Shown here in pieces: positions 17,634 through 27,408 of a stretch of 64,000 nucleotides of DNA. Under the pieces are notes generated by a model that had not been told where the DNA came from, did no database searches, and saw only the letters and a program-made list of their open reading frames with translations. How positions within the stretch are numbered: position 1 is the first letter of the stretch; every line of letters begins with the position of its first letter. The DNA is from Flavobacterium tistrianum (GTDB lineage: Bacteria > Bacteroidota > Bacteroidia > Flavobacteriales > Flavobacteriaceae). The stretch lies in the NCBI RefSeq assembly GCF_003254545.1, contig NZ_QJRH01000071.1:1-64000 (forward strand), written 5' to 3'. Both the position numbers and the translations under genes were made by a program.

Positions 17634-20600
17634 ATGTATTTAATATTCGATACCGAAACAACCGGATTACCAAAACGCTGGGATGCCCCAATAACGGACT
17701 CTGATAACTGGCCTCGCTGTATACAAATAGCTTGGCAGCTTCATGACGAAATGGGACAGCTTGTCGAGCATCAGGATTATTTGGTAAAACCAGAAGGATT
17801 TAACATTCCGTATGATGCTGAACGTATTCACGGAATCTCGACTGAATTGGCTGAAGCCGATGGAATCTCTTTGGCCGAAGTTTTAGAGAAATTTAATATC
17901 GTTTTAGGCAAAACCAAATTCATCGTTGGACAGAATTTAGGTTTTGACGTTAATATTATGGGAGCCGAATTCCATAGAATGGGAGTAGATTCTACTATGG
18001 CTTCAATTCCTGTTTTGGATACTTGTACTGAAGTTACGGCTTCGTTATTACAGCTTCCAGGAGGTCGTGGGGGGAAATTTAAACTTCCAACTTTGACCGA
18101 ATTGCATGAATATTTATTCAATGTTCCTTTCGCGGAAGCGCACAACGCAACTGCCGATGTTGAGGCAACTACGCGTTGCTTCTTAGAATTGGTTCGAAGA
18201 GAGGTTTTCACCAAAGAAGAGCTTGACGTTCCAAAAGAATATTTCAAAGATTTTCAGGAAAGAAATCCAGAGCCGTTTAAGCTTATAGGTTTAAAACATA
18301 TCAATTTAAAAGCGGCTTCTGATAAAATTAGAGAACAGCTTAAAGCTTTAGCTGGAGAAGGCCAGCAGACTGTTGTTTCAGAAGAAGATAAAGCCGATTT
18401 TAAAGCAGCAAAATTTGCGCATTTGCACAATCATACGCAGTTTTCGGTTCTTCAATCGACTATTGGAGTTGGAAATATTGTGGCCGCTGCAGCTAAAAAC
18501 GGAATGCCAGCCGTTGCTATGACCGATACTGGAAACATGATGGGAGCTTTCCACTTTGTGAGCGCCGTTATGAACCATAACAAAGCTGCCTCTGGAAAAA
18601 ATAAAGCTTTGGTTGAAGCTGGAGAAGAACCAATTGAAACTGAAGTAAAACCAATTGTAGGTTGTGAATTTAATATCTGCGAAAATCACTTAGATAAAAG
18701 CAAAAAAGACAACGGTTACCAAGTTGTTTTAATGGCTAAAAATAAAGCAGGTTACCACAATTTGGCAAAAATGGCTTCGATTGCCTATACTGATGGTTTC
18801 TATTATGTTCCAAGGATCGACCGCAAAATTGTAGAACAATACAAAGGCGATATCATGGTTTTGTCTGGGAATTTATATGGAGAAATTCCGAGTAAAATCC
18901 TGAATATTGGTGAGAATCAAGCCGAAGAAGCGTTGATTTGGTGGAAAGAACAATTTGGTGAAGATTTCTATCTGGAAGTGATGCGTCACAATCAGGAAGA
19001 TGAAAATCGTGTCAACAAAACCCTGATTGAGTTTTCAAAAAAACATGATGTCAAATTAATTGCTACCAACAATACGTATTACTTAAATAAAGAAGATGCC
19101 AATGCGCACGATATTTTATTGTGTGTGAAAGATGGTGAAAAGCAGGCAACACCTATCGGACGTGGACGTGGTTACCGCTATGGACTTCCAAATCAGGAAT
19201 ACTACTTCAAGTCGCAAGACGAGATGAAAAAACTCTTTGCCGATTTGCCTGAAGCTATTATCAATATACAGGAAATTATTGATAAGGTTGAAGGATATTC
19301 ATTGTATCGTGATGTATTGCTTCCGAAATTCGAAATTCCAGACGAATTTGTTGATCCGGAAGATGAAAAAGATAATGGTGTTCGTGGTGAAAATGCTTAT
19401 TTACGCCATCTTACCATGGAAGGTGCCAAAAGAAGATACGGCGAAATTACCGAATCGATTCAGGAACGTTTGGATTTTGAATTAATGACGATTTCAAACT
19501 CTGGTTATCCTGGATATTTCTTGATTGTACAGGATTTTATTGCCGAGGCTAGAAAAATGGACGTATCGGTAGGACCTGGGCGTGGTTCTGCAGCGGGTTC
19601 AGCCGTTGCATACTGTCTCGGAATTACCAATATTGATCCAATTAAATATGACTTGCTTTTTGAGCGTTTCCTAAATCCTGACCGTGTATCGATGCCCGAT
19701 ATTGATATCGATTTTGATGACGAGGGTCGTGGACGTGTAATGGAATATGTAATCAACAAATATGGTCAAAAACAGGTAGCTCAGATTATCACTTATGGTA
19801 AAATGGCAACCAAATCGGCGATTCGTGATACGGCTCGTGTATTGGATTTACCTTTATTTGAAGCCGATAGAATTGCGAAACTGATTCCGGGTATGATGCC
19901 GTCAAAATGGAATTTGGCGCGTTTTATTTCGGAGAGTGAAGAAGAGGTTAAAAAAGCCCTTCGTTCTGACGAATTTGATAATGTAAAAGAATTAATCGCG
20001 ATTGCCAATGAAGATGATTTGGCAGGAGAAACCATTCAGCAGGCCAAAATCTTGGAAGGATCGATGCGTAACACGGGAATTCACGCCTGCGGAGTAATCA
20101 TTACGCCTTCGGATATTACGAATTATGTTCCTGTAACAACAGCAAAAGATTCAGATTTATATGTAACACAGTTCGATAACTCGGTTGCAGAAAGTGCCGG
20201 ATTGCTGAAAATGGACTTCTTGGGTCTGAAGACCCTTACGCTGATAAAAGATACCGTAAAACTGGTAAAGTATAGAACAGGAATTGAACTGAATCCAGAT
20301 ACTTTCCCAATTGATGACGAAGAAACATATGCGCTTTTCCAAAGAGGTGAAACTGTTGGAATCTTCCAGTACGAGTCGCCTGGAATGCAGAAATATATGA
20401 AAGATCTGAAGCCAACGGTTTTTGGAGATTTAATTGCCATGAATGCACTTTATCGTCCGGGACCTTTGGAGTATATTCCGTCTTTCGTTCGAAGAAAAAA
20501 TGGTGACGAGGAAATCAAATACGATTTAGATGCTTGTGCAGAATATCTTTCTGAAACTTACGGAATTACGGTTTACCAAGAGCAGGTAATGCTTTTGTCT

Positions 20601-22166
20601 CAGTCTTTGGCAGGATTTACAAAGGGTGAGGCCGACGTCTTGCGTAAAGCGATGGGTAAGAAACAAAAAGATGTACTAGATAAAATGAAGCCGAAATTTG
20701 TTGAGCAAGCAGCAGCAAAAGGTCATGATGCCAAGATTTTAGAGAAAATCTGGAAAGACTGGGAGGCTTTTGCGAGTTACGCCTTCAACAAATCGCACTC
20801 GACTTGTTATGCTTGGATTGCCTATCAAACAGCTTATTTAAAAGCGCATTATCCTGCAGAATATATGGCTGCGGTACTTTCCAATAACATGAACGACATC
20901 AAACAGGTTTCTTTCTTTATGGAAGAATGCAAACGTATGGGATTACAGGTTTTAGGACCATGTGTAAATGAATCGTACTACAAATTTACCGTAAACGATG
21001 ATTATGCGGTTCGTTTTGGAATGGGAGCTATCAAAGGTGTTGGATCAGGAGCGGTTGAAACCATTGTAGAAAACAGAAAAGACGGAAGATATAAATCTAT
21101 TTTTGATTTGGCTAAGCGAATTGATCTTCGTGCAGCCAATAAAAAAGCGATTGAAAATTTAGCACTTGCAGGAGGTTTTGATTCTTTTGAAGGAACAACC
21201 AGAGCACAATATTTCCACGATGATGGTGACGGAATTACGTTCTACGAAAAAGCAATGCGTTACGGATCGAAATTTCAAGAAAATGAAAACTCGTCGCAAG
21301 TAAGTTTGTTTGGAGAAACGAGCGAAGTGCAAATCGCAGAACCAGTTGTACCGCCATGCGAAGACTGGAGTACCATGGAAAAACTGGCGAAAGAAAAAGA
21401 AGTTGTTGGAATCTATATTTCTGGACATCCGCTTGATGATTTTAGATTTGAAATGAAATATTTCTGTAATTCTCGTTTGGAAGCGCTGAAAAGCATGAAT
21501 GAATATGTTGGGAAAAATCTAATGTTTGCTGGAATCATTAATAACGTACAGCATCGCGTGGCTAAAAATGGAAAAGGTTGGGCGGCTTTCAACTTAGAAG
21601 GTTATGACGAAAGTTATGAATTTAAGATTTTCGGTGAGGAATATTTGAAATTTCGCCACTTTTTAATTCAAAATAATTTTGCCTTTTTGAAAATAATGAT
21701 CAAAGATGGTTGGGTAAATCATGATACTGGTAAAAAATCAGATCCTAGAATGCAGTTTGTGGAGATTCGTCAGCTGCAAGATATTTTAGAAGCTTTCGCT
21801 AAAAAACTGATCCTTCTTTTGAATATTAAAGATCTTCATCCCGAGTTTATACATAAGCTGAGCCATTTGTTTAATCAAAATAAAGGAGAGAATTCTGTGA
21901 CTTTTGAAATTATGGAATTAGAAAAAATAAAGCGTTTAATTGAGGTAGAAACTCCAACCGATTTTGAAGCAGATGATGCTGTTTTTGAAGATGAAGGTGA
22001 AAATGAAGAGGGAGAAGGAAATGCAAAAATACAAGAAGTAAATGAAGTTGAAGAAATAAAAGTGGTAACCAAATTAACGATGCCTAGCCGCCGTCTGAAG
22101 GTTAAAATTTCAAACGAATTATTGCAGGAATTGGAAAAAATGCAGATTAATTTTAAACTCAACTAA
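17634..22166 (+). CDS. dnaE: DNA polymerase III alpha subunit with fused N-terminal 3'-5' exonuclease
   Basis: 1510 aa from ATG 17634 (MYLIFDTETTGLPK; the frame to 17616 adds six residues). Residues 1-200 are a DEDDh exonuclease with DTET, the second Asp in GQNLGFDVN and HNATADVEAT, all catalytic residues present. The PHP domain follows (HLHNHTQFSVLQS), then the C-family polymerase palm with catalytic PDIDIDF, fingers, tandem HhH and an OB-fold; an acidic tail is near the C-terminus. Classical DnaE is about 1160 aa, so the extra length is the exonuclease plus tail. The fusion puts polymerase and proofreading in one chain. Confidence 0.95.
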   Translation: MYLIFDTETTGLPKRWDAPITDSDNWPRCIQIAWQLHDEMGQLVEHQDYLVKPEGFNIPYDAERIHGISTELAEADGISLAEVLEKFNIVLGKTKFIVGQNLGFDVNIMGAEFHRMGVDSTMASIPVLDTCTEVTASLLQLPGGRGGKFKLPTLTELHEYLFNVPFAEAHNATADVEATTRCFLELVRREVFTKEELDVPKEYFKDFQERNPEPFKLIGLKHINLKAASDKIREQLKALAGEGQQTVVSEEDKADFKAAKFAHLHNHTQFSVLQSTIGVGNIVAAAAKNGMPAVAMTDTGNMMGAFHFVSAVMNHNKAASGKNKALVEAGEEPIETEVKPIVGCEFNICENHLDKSKKDNGYQVVLMAKNKAGYHNLAKMASIAYTDGFYYVPRIDRKIVEQYKGDIMVLSGNLYGEIPSKILNIGENQAEEALIWWKEQFGEDFYLEVMRHNQEDENRVNKTLIEFSKKHDVKLIATNNTYYLNKEDANAHDILLCVKDGEKQATPIGRGRGYRYGLPNQEYYFKSQDEMKKLFADLPEAIINIQEIIDKVEGYSLYRDVLLPKFEIPDEFVDPEDEKDNGVRGENAYLRHLTMEGAKRRYGEITESIQERLDFELMTISNSGYPGYFLIVQDFIAEARKMDVSVGPGRGSAAGSAVAYCLGITNIDPIKYDLLFERFLNPDRVSMPDIDIDFDDEGRGRVMEYVINKYGQKQVAQIITYGKMATKSAIRDTARVLDLPLFEADRIAKLIPGMMPSKWNLARFISESEEEVKKALRSDEFDNVKELIAIANEDDLAGETIQQAKILEGSMRNTGIHACGVIITPSDITNYVPVTTAKDSDLYVTQFDNSVAESAGLLKMDFLGLKTLTLIKDTVKLVKYRTGIELNPDTFPIDDEETYALFQRGETVGIFQYESPGMQKYMKDLKPTVFGDLIAMNALYRPGPLEYIPSFVRRKNGDEEIKYDLDACAEYLSETYGITVYQEQVMLLSQSLAGFTKGEADVLRKAMGKKQKDVLDKMKPKFVEQAAAKGHDAKILEKIWKDWEAFASYAFNKSHSTCYAWIAYQTAYLKAHYPAEYMAAVLSNNMNDIKQVSFFMEECKRMGLQVLGPCVNESYYKFTVNDDYAVRFGMGAIKGVGSGAVETIVENRKDGRYKSIFDLAKRIDLRAANKKAIENLALAGGFDSFEGTTRAQYFHDDGDGITFYEKAMRYGSKFQENENSSQVSLFGETSEVQIAEPVVPPCEDWSTMEKLAKEKEVVGIYISGHPLDDFRFEMKYFCNSRLEALKSMNEYVGKNLMFAGIINNVQHRVAKNGKGWAAFNLEGYDESYEFKIFGEEYLKFRHFLIQNNFAFLKIMIKDGWVNHDTGKKSDPRMQFVEIRQLQDILEAFAKKLILLLNIKDLHPEFIHKLSHLFNQNKGENSVTFEIMELEKIKRLIEVETPTDFEADDAVFEDEGENEEGEGNAKIQEVNEVEEIKVVTKLTMPSRRLKVKISNELLQELEKMQINFKLN

Positions 22167-22313
22167 AAATTTAACAGTTAAAATTTGAACAAATGTTAAT
22201 TTTTTATGTTAAAAATATGCATGCATAATACTTTTTTAGTAATATTGCCCAAAATTACAACGTTTTCGTTCCAAGTCTAACTTTACAAGCTGTAAGAATG
22301 TGTTAAAATATTC

Positions 22314-22321
22314 TATGTTTG
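22314..22321 (+). promoter_or_regulatory. -7 element of the outer-membrane protein gene
   Basis: TATGTTTG, an exact TAnnTTTG match, 22 bases before the start codon at 22344. The -33 is not clear. Confidence 0.45.
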
Positions 22322-22343
22322 TACTAATCAATAAATCAAAATT

Positions 22344-23306
22344 ATGAAAAAGAACCTATTTTTATTAGGATTATTAGCTTGCTCTATGGTTTCAGTAGCG
22401 CAGACAACAGAAAAACCAGAAAGCTGGTATTTTAAATTAGGAGGATCATATTTCAACCAAACTGCTTCAACTGAGTTCCCAGAAGTAGGAGGACAGGCTC
22501 CTAATAGAGATGTTTACTCAGGTACTTTAGCAAACAATAAATTAGTTTCGAGAGAAAGTGTAACGGGATCTTTTGGACAGGGGTTCAGAAGTGGAATTAC
22601 TGGGGGTTACCGTTTTTCTACACGTTTAGGAGTTGAATTGTCTGCTAATTACTACATCAGTAATAGCAAAACAATGGCTCAAACTACAGATAGACTTATT
22701 TCGTACAATCCAGCATCTAGTCCTGCAGCTACTTATGTAAGTTTTACTGCTGAAGGACAAATAAAAGCTTTTGATTTAGCTCCTGCGCTTGTAATGTTTT
22801 TAGGAGAAGCTCATGGTTTTGAGCCTTATACTAAAGTTGGAGTTATTGTTCCTATTCACGGTACTTTAGATATTAAAACAAATAGAGAGTATACAACATT
22901 TGTAGGTGCTAACCAAGTTGCAAAAACTGATGCTTACTCTAAAGATGTAGTTAAGCCAAATGCAACAATTGGATTTATGGCAGCTATTGGTACTTCTTAC
23001 AAATTAGGGAAACATATTTCGGCTTTTGCAGAATTAGAGTACCGTAATTTTACTGTTCACGGAAAAACAAAAGAAACTACTGATTATACTGAAAACGGTG
23101 TAGATAAATTAAATACTACAACTGCATTTAGAGCTGCTTCATATTCAGCTAATCATACTAACTACCACAGCAAAATTGATGCTAATTCTAATAGCATGGT
23201 TACAAATGCTGCAGGTTTTGATAATACAAAAGCAACAGACGATTTAAGTTCTTATGTTGGTATTTCAGGTTTAGGATTAACATTAGGTATCAAATACAGC
23301 CTATAA
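22344..23306 (+). CDS. Outer-membrane beta-barrel protein
   Basis: 320 aa. Signal peptide MKKNLFLLGLLACSMVSVAQ ending at Ala-Gln, then alternating strands (WYFKLGGSYF, GYRFSTRLGVELSANYY, ISAFAELEYRNF) and a C-terminal strand LGLTLGIKYSL typical of barrel insertion. Porin/OmpA-barrel type without a peptidoglycan-binding domain. Function not predictable. Followed by a clear terminator. Confidence 0.82.
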   Translation: MKKNLFLLGLLACSMVSVAQTTEKPESWYFKLGGSYFNQTASTEFPEVGGQAPNRDVYSGTLANNKLVSRESVTGSFGQGFRSGITGGYRFSTRLGVELSANYYISNSKTMAQTTDRLISYNPASSPAATYVSFTAEGQIKAFDLAPALVMFLGEAHGFEPYTKVGVIVPIHGTLDIKTNREYTTFVGANQVAKTDAYSKDVVKPNATIGFMAAIGTSYKLGKHISAFAELEYRNFTVHGKTKETTDYTENGVDKLNTTTAFRAASYSANHTNYHSKIDANSNSMVTNAAGFDNTKATDDLSSYVGISGLGLTLGIKYSL

Positions 23307-23341
23307 TTTTTTATAGAAGTTTTATAGTTTTTTGAAGAAAA

Positions 23342-23368
23342 GGATATTCGAGAGAATATCCTTTTTTT
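23342..23368 (+). terminator. Intrinsic terminator of the barrel-protein gene
   Basis: 8-bp stem 23342-23349/23354-23361 (GGATATTC/GAATATCC), GAGA loop, seven T. Confidence 0.9.
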
Positions 23369-23381
23369 GTTTTTTTTGCTT

Positions 23382-23481
23382 GTCATTGCGAGGAACGAAG
23401 CAATCTCACTAGATGCTTTGCAAAGTATATCCTTAATCTTTGTCGACTCCCGCGTGTGATTGCTTCGTTCCTCGCAATGAC
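23382..23481. repeat. REP-like inverted repeat, 24-bp perfect arms
   Basis: Arms 23382-23405 and 23458-23481, starting GTCATTGCGAGGAACGAAGC, are perfect inverse complements around a 52-base centre; the pairing extends a little with mismatches. Much richer in G+C than the surroundings. No ORF, so an extragenic palindrome, between convergent genes. Confidence 0.85.
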
Positions 23482-23492
23482 TTTGTAAAATA

Positions 23493-24488
23493 TTATTTGG
23501 AGGTTTCTCTAAACTCTTTCAAAACCTGATCAATAACCCAAGTTGTTCTGGCGCCAGAAGTTCCTTTTGACGGAGAAGCGCCTTCATTGCCTAATAATTC
23601 AGCAATAACAGTTTCAATAAACGGTTGCTGAATATGAAGTGGATTTTCAATTGTAATGGTTTCCTTTTCTCCATTTGCGTATTGAATATGGATAGGATCA
23701 TTTCCAAAAGTAGAGAACGAAATTTTTCCTTTATCGCCTACAATTTCAGTATTGTCGTAACGTTCAAAACTCGCAAAATTCCAAATGCCAGATCCGTGAA
23801 TTCCGTTTTCGAATAAAAATGACATGGAAACCGCATCTTCGGCAGGATAGGCAATTAATTGCGAAGTCGCATGCCCGCGAACTGATTTTATTGGACCTAA
23901 AACAAAATCTAGGAAATCTAAAGTATGGCAAGCCAAATCAACAAAGATTCCGCCACCTGAAATATGAGGCAAAACAGTCCACGGAAGATTGATTTCGTCA
24001 TCATAACGTTGCTCAAAAGGATGATACAAAACACAATTGACATGCCTAATGTTTCCTAACTTCCCTTGATCGATTATTTCTTTTATTTTTAAAAAACGAG
24101 GCAAAGCTCTTCTGTAATAAGCAACAAATAGTGGTACATTATGCTCTTTGCAAGCGCTAATCATTTCGTTGCATTCCTCAAAAGTTAAAGCCATTGGTTT
24201 TTCAACGTAAACAGGTTTTCCTGCTTTGGCGCATAAAATGGTGTATTCTTTATGAGAAGACGGCGGAGTGGCAATATAAACAGCATCTACTTCTGGATCA
24301 TTAATTAAGTCTTCAGCTTTAGAATACCATTTAGGAACATTGTGGCGCTTTGCATAATCTTCGGCAAGCGCGGCATCTCTTCGCATGACAGCAACCAGAG
24401 CCGAGTTTGGAGCTTTCTGAAAAGCAGGTCCGCTTTTTACTTCGGTTACATTCCCGCAGCCAATAATTCCCCATTTTATAATTTCCAT
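23493..24488 (-). CDS. Gfo/Idh/MocA family oxidoreductase
   Basis: 331 aa from ATG 24488 (MEIIKWGIIGCGNVTEVKSG); the longer frame to 24536 adds 16 unsupported residues. N-terminal Rossmann fold with GIIGCGN, YIATPPSSH and the family EKP motif (VEKPMA); C-terminal alpha/beta substrate domain with HTLDFLDFV. NAD(P)-dependent sugar or polyol oxidoreductase; substrate unknown. Confidence 0.9.
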   Translation of the reverse strand: MEIIKWGIIGCGNVTEVKSGPAFQKAPNSALVAVMRRDAALAEDYAKRHNVPKWYSKAEDLINDPEVDAVYIATPPSSHKEYTILCAKAGKPVYVEKPMALTFEECNEMISACKEHNVPLFVAYYRRALPRFLKIKEIIDQGKLGNIRHVNCVLYHPFEQRYDDEINLPWTVLPHISGGGIFVDLACHTLDFLDFVLGPIKSVRGHATSQLIAYPAEDAVSMSFLFENGIHGSGIWNFASFERYDNTEIVGDKGKISFSTFGNDPIHIQYANGEKETITIENPLHIQQPFIETVIAELLGNEGASPSKGTSGARTTWVIDQVLKEFRETSK

Positions 24489-24530
24489 TGTGTAAGTTTT
24501 AAGTTTTCTCAAATTTAAAATAAAAAAGTT

Positions 24531-24762
24531 AGCCACGAATTCACGAATTTATTTTAATCTGCATGTTTAAAATTGTTGTGTTGAATTGCACGAATTCATT
24601 TCACGCTCCTGATAGCTATCGAGATAAAAAGATTTAAGCAGATTAACATAGATTATAATTTTAATCTGCTCAATCTGCGAGAGGAAGAAAAAAAGAAAAT
24701 TCGTGTAATTCAAGGCCAAAGAAAAAGCCACGATATTCAGAAAAATTCGTGAATTCGTGGCT
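24531..24762. repeat. Long palindromic intergenic element, copy 1
   Basis: 232 bp with perfect 20-bp inverted ends (24531-24550/24743-24762, starting AGCCACGAATTCACG). Nested imperfect hairpins inside include a GCAGATT...AATCTGC stem near 24638-24669. No ORF. Same family as the copy at 24821 and the shorter forms at 31711, 54274, 56157 and 57704. Confidence 0.85.
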
Positions 24763-24820
24763 TAAAAAAATTTAAGCTTTAAGTTTTCAAATTAGTGTAA
24801 ATGGTTTATTTAAAAGAGTT

Positions 24821-25047
24821 AGCCACGAATTCACGAATTATTTTAATCTCTATGTTTAAAAAATCTGTATCGATTGCACGAATTTATTTCACGCAAATTT
24901 GAAAAGATGTGTGCAGATTAAAATAGATTATTATTTTAATCTGCTCAATCTGCAAAATCTAGGAGAGAAAAGAAAAAGAAATTTTGTGTAATTCAAGGCA
25001 AAGAAAAAGCCACGATATTCAGAAAAATAATTCGTGAATTCGTGGCT
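24821..25047. repeat. Long palindromic intergenic element, copy 2
   Basis: 227 bp, a direct neighbour of copy 1 and like it throughout. 20-bp inverted ends 24821-24840/25028-25047. The innermost arm base differs from copy 1 and the opposite arm carries the matching change, so pairing is kept. The inner GCAGATTAAAATA/TATTTTAATCTGC hairpin is better than in copy 1. Confidence 0.85.
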
Positions 25048-25069
25048 TAAAAAAATTCAGTTTAAAGTC

Positions 25070-27178
25070 TTATTTCTTTGGTAAAGCTTTAAAACCCATA
25101 TTATAAAGCGTGAAAGCTTGAATATCTACACTTTCTTGAATGCTAGCTGCAACAGATTTTCCTGCGCCATGTCCCGCTTTTACATCAATTCTAATTAAAA
25201 CTGGATTTTCTCCTGCTTGTTTTTCCTGTAACTCAGAAGCAAATTTGAAGCTGTGAGCAGGAACTACACGATCGTCATGATCACCAGTAGTTACCATTGT
25301 TGCTGGATAATGAGTTCCTTGTTTTACGTTGTGAACTGGAGAATATCCTTTTAAGTATTCAAACATTTCTTTACTGTCTTGAGCAGTTCCGTAATCAAAA
25401 GCCCATCCAGCACCTGCTGTAAAAGCATTGTAACGAAGCATATCCATAACTCCAACTGCTGGCAATGCTACTTTCATTAAATCTGGACGTTGAGTCATAG
25501 TTGCGCCAACTAATAAACCTCCGTTAGATCCTCCGCGAATAGCCAAATAATCAGATGTAGTATATTTTTGTGCAATTAAATATTCCGCAGCAGCGATAAA
25601 ATCATCAAAAACATTTTGCTTTTGAAGCTTTGTTCCTGCATCATGCCATTTCTTTCCATATTCACCACCGCCTCTTAAGTTGGCAACTGCGTAAACTCCT
25701 CCGTTTTCCATCCAAACTGCATTGGCAATGCTGAAACTTGGAGTCAAACTAATATTGAATCCACCGTAACCGTAAAGGATTGTTGGGTTTTTACCATCCA
25801 GTTTTGTTCCTTTTTTATACGTAATAATCATCGGAACTTTTGTACCGTCTTTTGAAGTATAGAAAACTTGTTTTGATTCGTAATCTTCGCTTTTGAAATC
25901 TACTTTTGGTTTTTGATAAACTTCAGATTTGCCAGATTTTGGCTCCAAAGAATAGATGCTTCCTGGCGTTGTATAGTTGGTAAAGCTGTAGTATAAAGTT
26001 TTATCGTCTTTTTTGCCGCTAAATCCGCCAGCAGTTCCAACTGCAGGAAGTTTAATTTCGCGGACTAATTTTCCGCTGTAATCATATTGTTGTACAAATG
26101 AAACAGCATCTTTGGTATAATTGGCAAAGATATAGCCTGCGCCAGTTGAAGGCGATAAAATATCTTTGGTTTCTTTAATAAAATCTTTCCAATTTTCAGG
26201 TTTCGGATTTGCTGCGTCAACCGTTACAATGCGTTTGTTAGGAGCATTAAAATCTGTTTCAATAAACAATTTAGCGCCTTGGTTGGTAATGATGCTATTG
26301 TCGCTATCAAAGTTATCAACGATTGTAATAATAGGACTATTAGCTTTGGTTAAGTCTTTAATGTAAAGTTCATTTCCGTAAGTAGAATTAGCAGCTGTAA
26401 TTACTAAATAGCGATTGTCTTCAGTAACATACCCGCCAACATATCTTCTTTTTTTGTCTGCTCCAAAAATTACTTTGTCGTCTTTTTGAGAAGTTCCTAG
26501 TTTGTGGAAATACAGTTTGTGCTGATCTGTTTTAGCAGACAGTTCACTTCCTTTTGGTTTGTCATAACTAGAATAGTAGAAGCCTTCATTTCCGTGCCAA
26601 GAGACACCACTGAATTTTATATCAACCAAAGTATCTTCTAAAACTTTTTTAGAAAGCGCATCTATGATAATCACTTTTCTCCAATCGCTTCCTCCTTCAG
26701 AAATTGAATAAGCCGCTTTGTTTCCATCTTCAGAAAAATCAAGTCCACCAAGTGAAGTTGTTCCGTCTTTAGAAAAAGTATTCGGATCTAAGAAAACCTC
26801 TTCTTTTCCATTTTCATCTTTTCTATAAACTACAGATTGATTTTGAAGTCCGTTGTTTTTAGAATAATAAGTAAATTTTCCTTCTTTAGATGGAGCTCCA
26901 ATTTTCTCGTAGTTCCAAAGTTTTTCCATTCGCTTTTTAAGTTCTTCACGAAATGGAATTTTATTTAAATAAGCATAAGTAACTTCGTTTTGAGCCTTTA
27001 CCCAAGCACCGGTTTCGGCAGATTTATCATCTTCTAACCAACGGTACGGATCGCTTACTTTAGTGTCGAAATAAACATCAACAGTTTCTCCTTTTTTAGT
27101 TTGTGGATATTGCATTTTACCTTGTCCAAATGAAACCCCTGCGGTTGTAATTGCCATTAATAAAAATGTTTTTTTCAT
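25070..27178 (-). CDS. Prolyl oligopeptidase family serine peptidase
   Basis: 702 aa, S9A length. Signal peptide [19 protein letters not shown], so probably periplasmic. N-terminal seven-blade propeller (about 70-420), then alpha/beta hydrolase with nucleophile GGSNGG, Asp in GDHDDRVVP and His in AGHGAG. It cleaves peptides after proline. Single gene between palindromic regions. Confidence 0.92.
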   Translation of the reverse strand: MKKTFLLMAITTAGVSFGQGKMQYPQTKKGETVDVYFDTKVSDPYRWLEDDKSAETGAWVKAQNEVTYAYLNKIPFREELKKRMEKLWNYEKIGAPSKEGKFTYYSKNNGLQNQSVVYRKDENGKEEVFLDPNTFSKDGTTSLGGLDFSEDGNKAAYSISEGGSDWRKVIIIDALSKKVLEDTLVDIKFSGVSWHGNEGFYYSSYDKPKGSELSAKTDQHKLYFHKLGTSQKDDKVIFGADKKRRYVGGYVTEDNRYLVITAANSTYGNELYIKDLTKANSPIITIVDNFDSDNSIITNQGAKLFIETDFNAPNKRIVTVDAANPKPENWKDFIKETKDILSPSTGAGYIFANYTKDAVSFVQQYDYSGKLVREIKLPAVGTAGGFSGKKDDKTLYYSFTNYTTPGSIYSLEPKSGKSEVYQKPKVDFKSEDYESKQVFYTSKDGTKVPMIITYKKGTKLDGKNPTILYGYGGFNISLTPSFSIANAVWMENGGVYAVANLRGGGEYGKKWHDAGTKLQKQNVFDDFIAAAEYLIAQKYTTSDYLAIRGGSNGGLLVGATMTQRPDLMKVALPAVGVMDMLRYNAFTAGAGWAFDYGTAQDSKEMFEYLKGYSPVHNVKQGTHYPATMVTTGDHDDRVVPAHSFKFASELQEKQAGENPVLIRIDVKAGHGAGKSVAASIQESVDIQAFTLYNMGFKALPKK

Positions 27179-27253
27179 AGTTAGTTTTTATCTGTTGTAA
27201 CAAAAATAGAACTTTTTGTGAGATATGTTTAACACAAAGTTCGCAATGTTTTT

Positions 27254-27320
27254 AATCTCGCAGAGACGCGAAGTCGCAAAGAATTTTTAAAACTTTGCGT
27301 CTCTGCGTCTTTGCGAGATT
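27254..27320. repeat. Imperfect inverted repeat between peptidase and TonB receptor
   Basis: AATCTCGCAGAGACGCG... faces ...CGTCTTTGCGAGATT with about 28-base arms and a few mismatches. The CGCAAAG words recur at 27370-27400 and 59965-60000. Confidence 0.7.
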
Positions 27321-27408
27321 CTTTTAAAAGTTACTTAATAAACAAAACTTAGCGACCTTGCGTATTCCGATGGCTATCGGAATTGCGCTCTTTGCGGTTA
27401 AGAAAATT

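Noticed and set aside
24531..25047. Insertion sequence
   Set aside because: No transposase frame and no target duplication seen; a non-coding palindromic element fits better.
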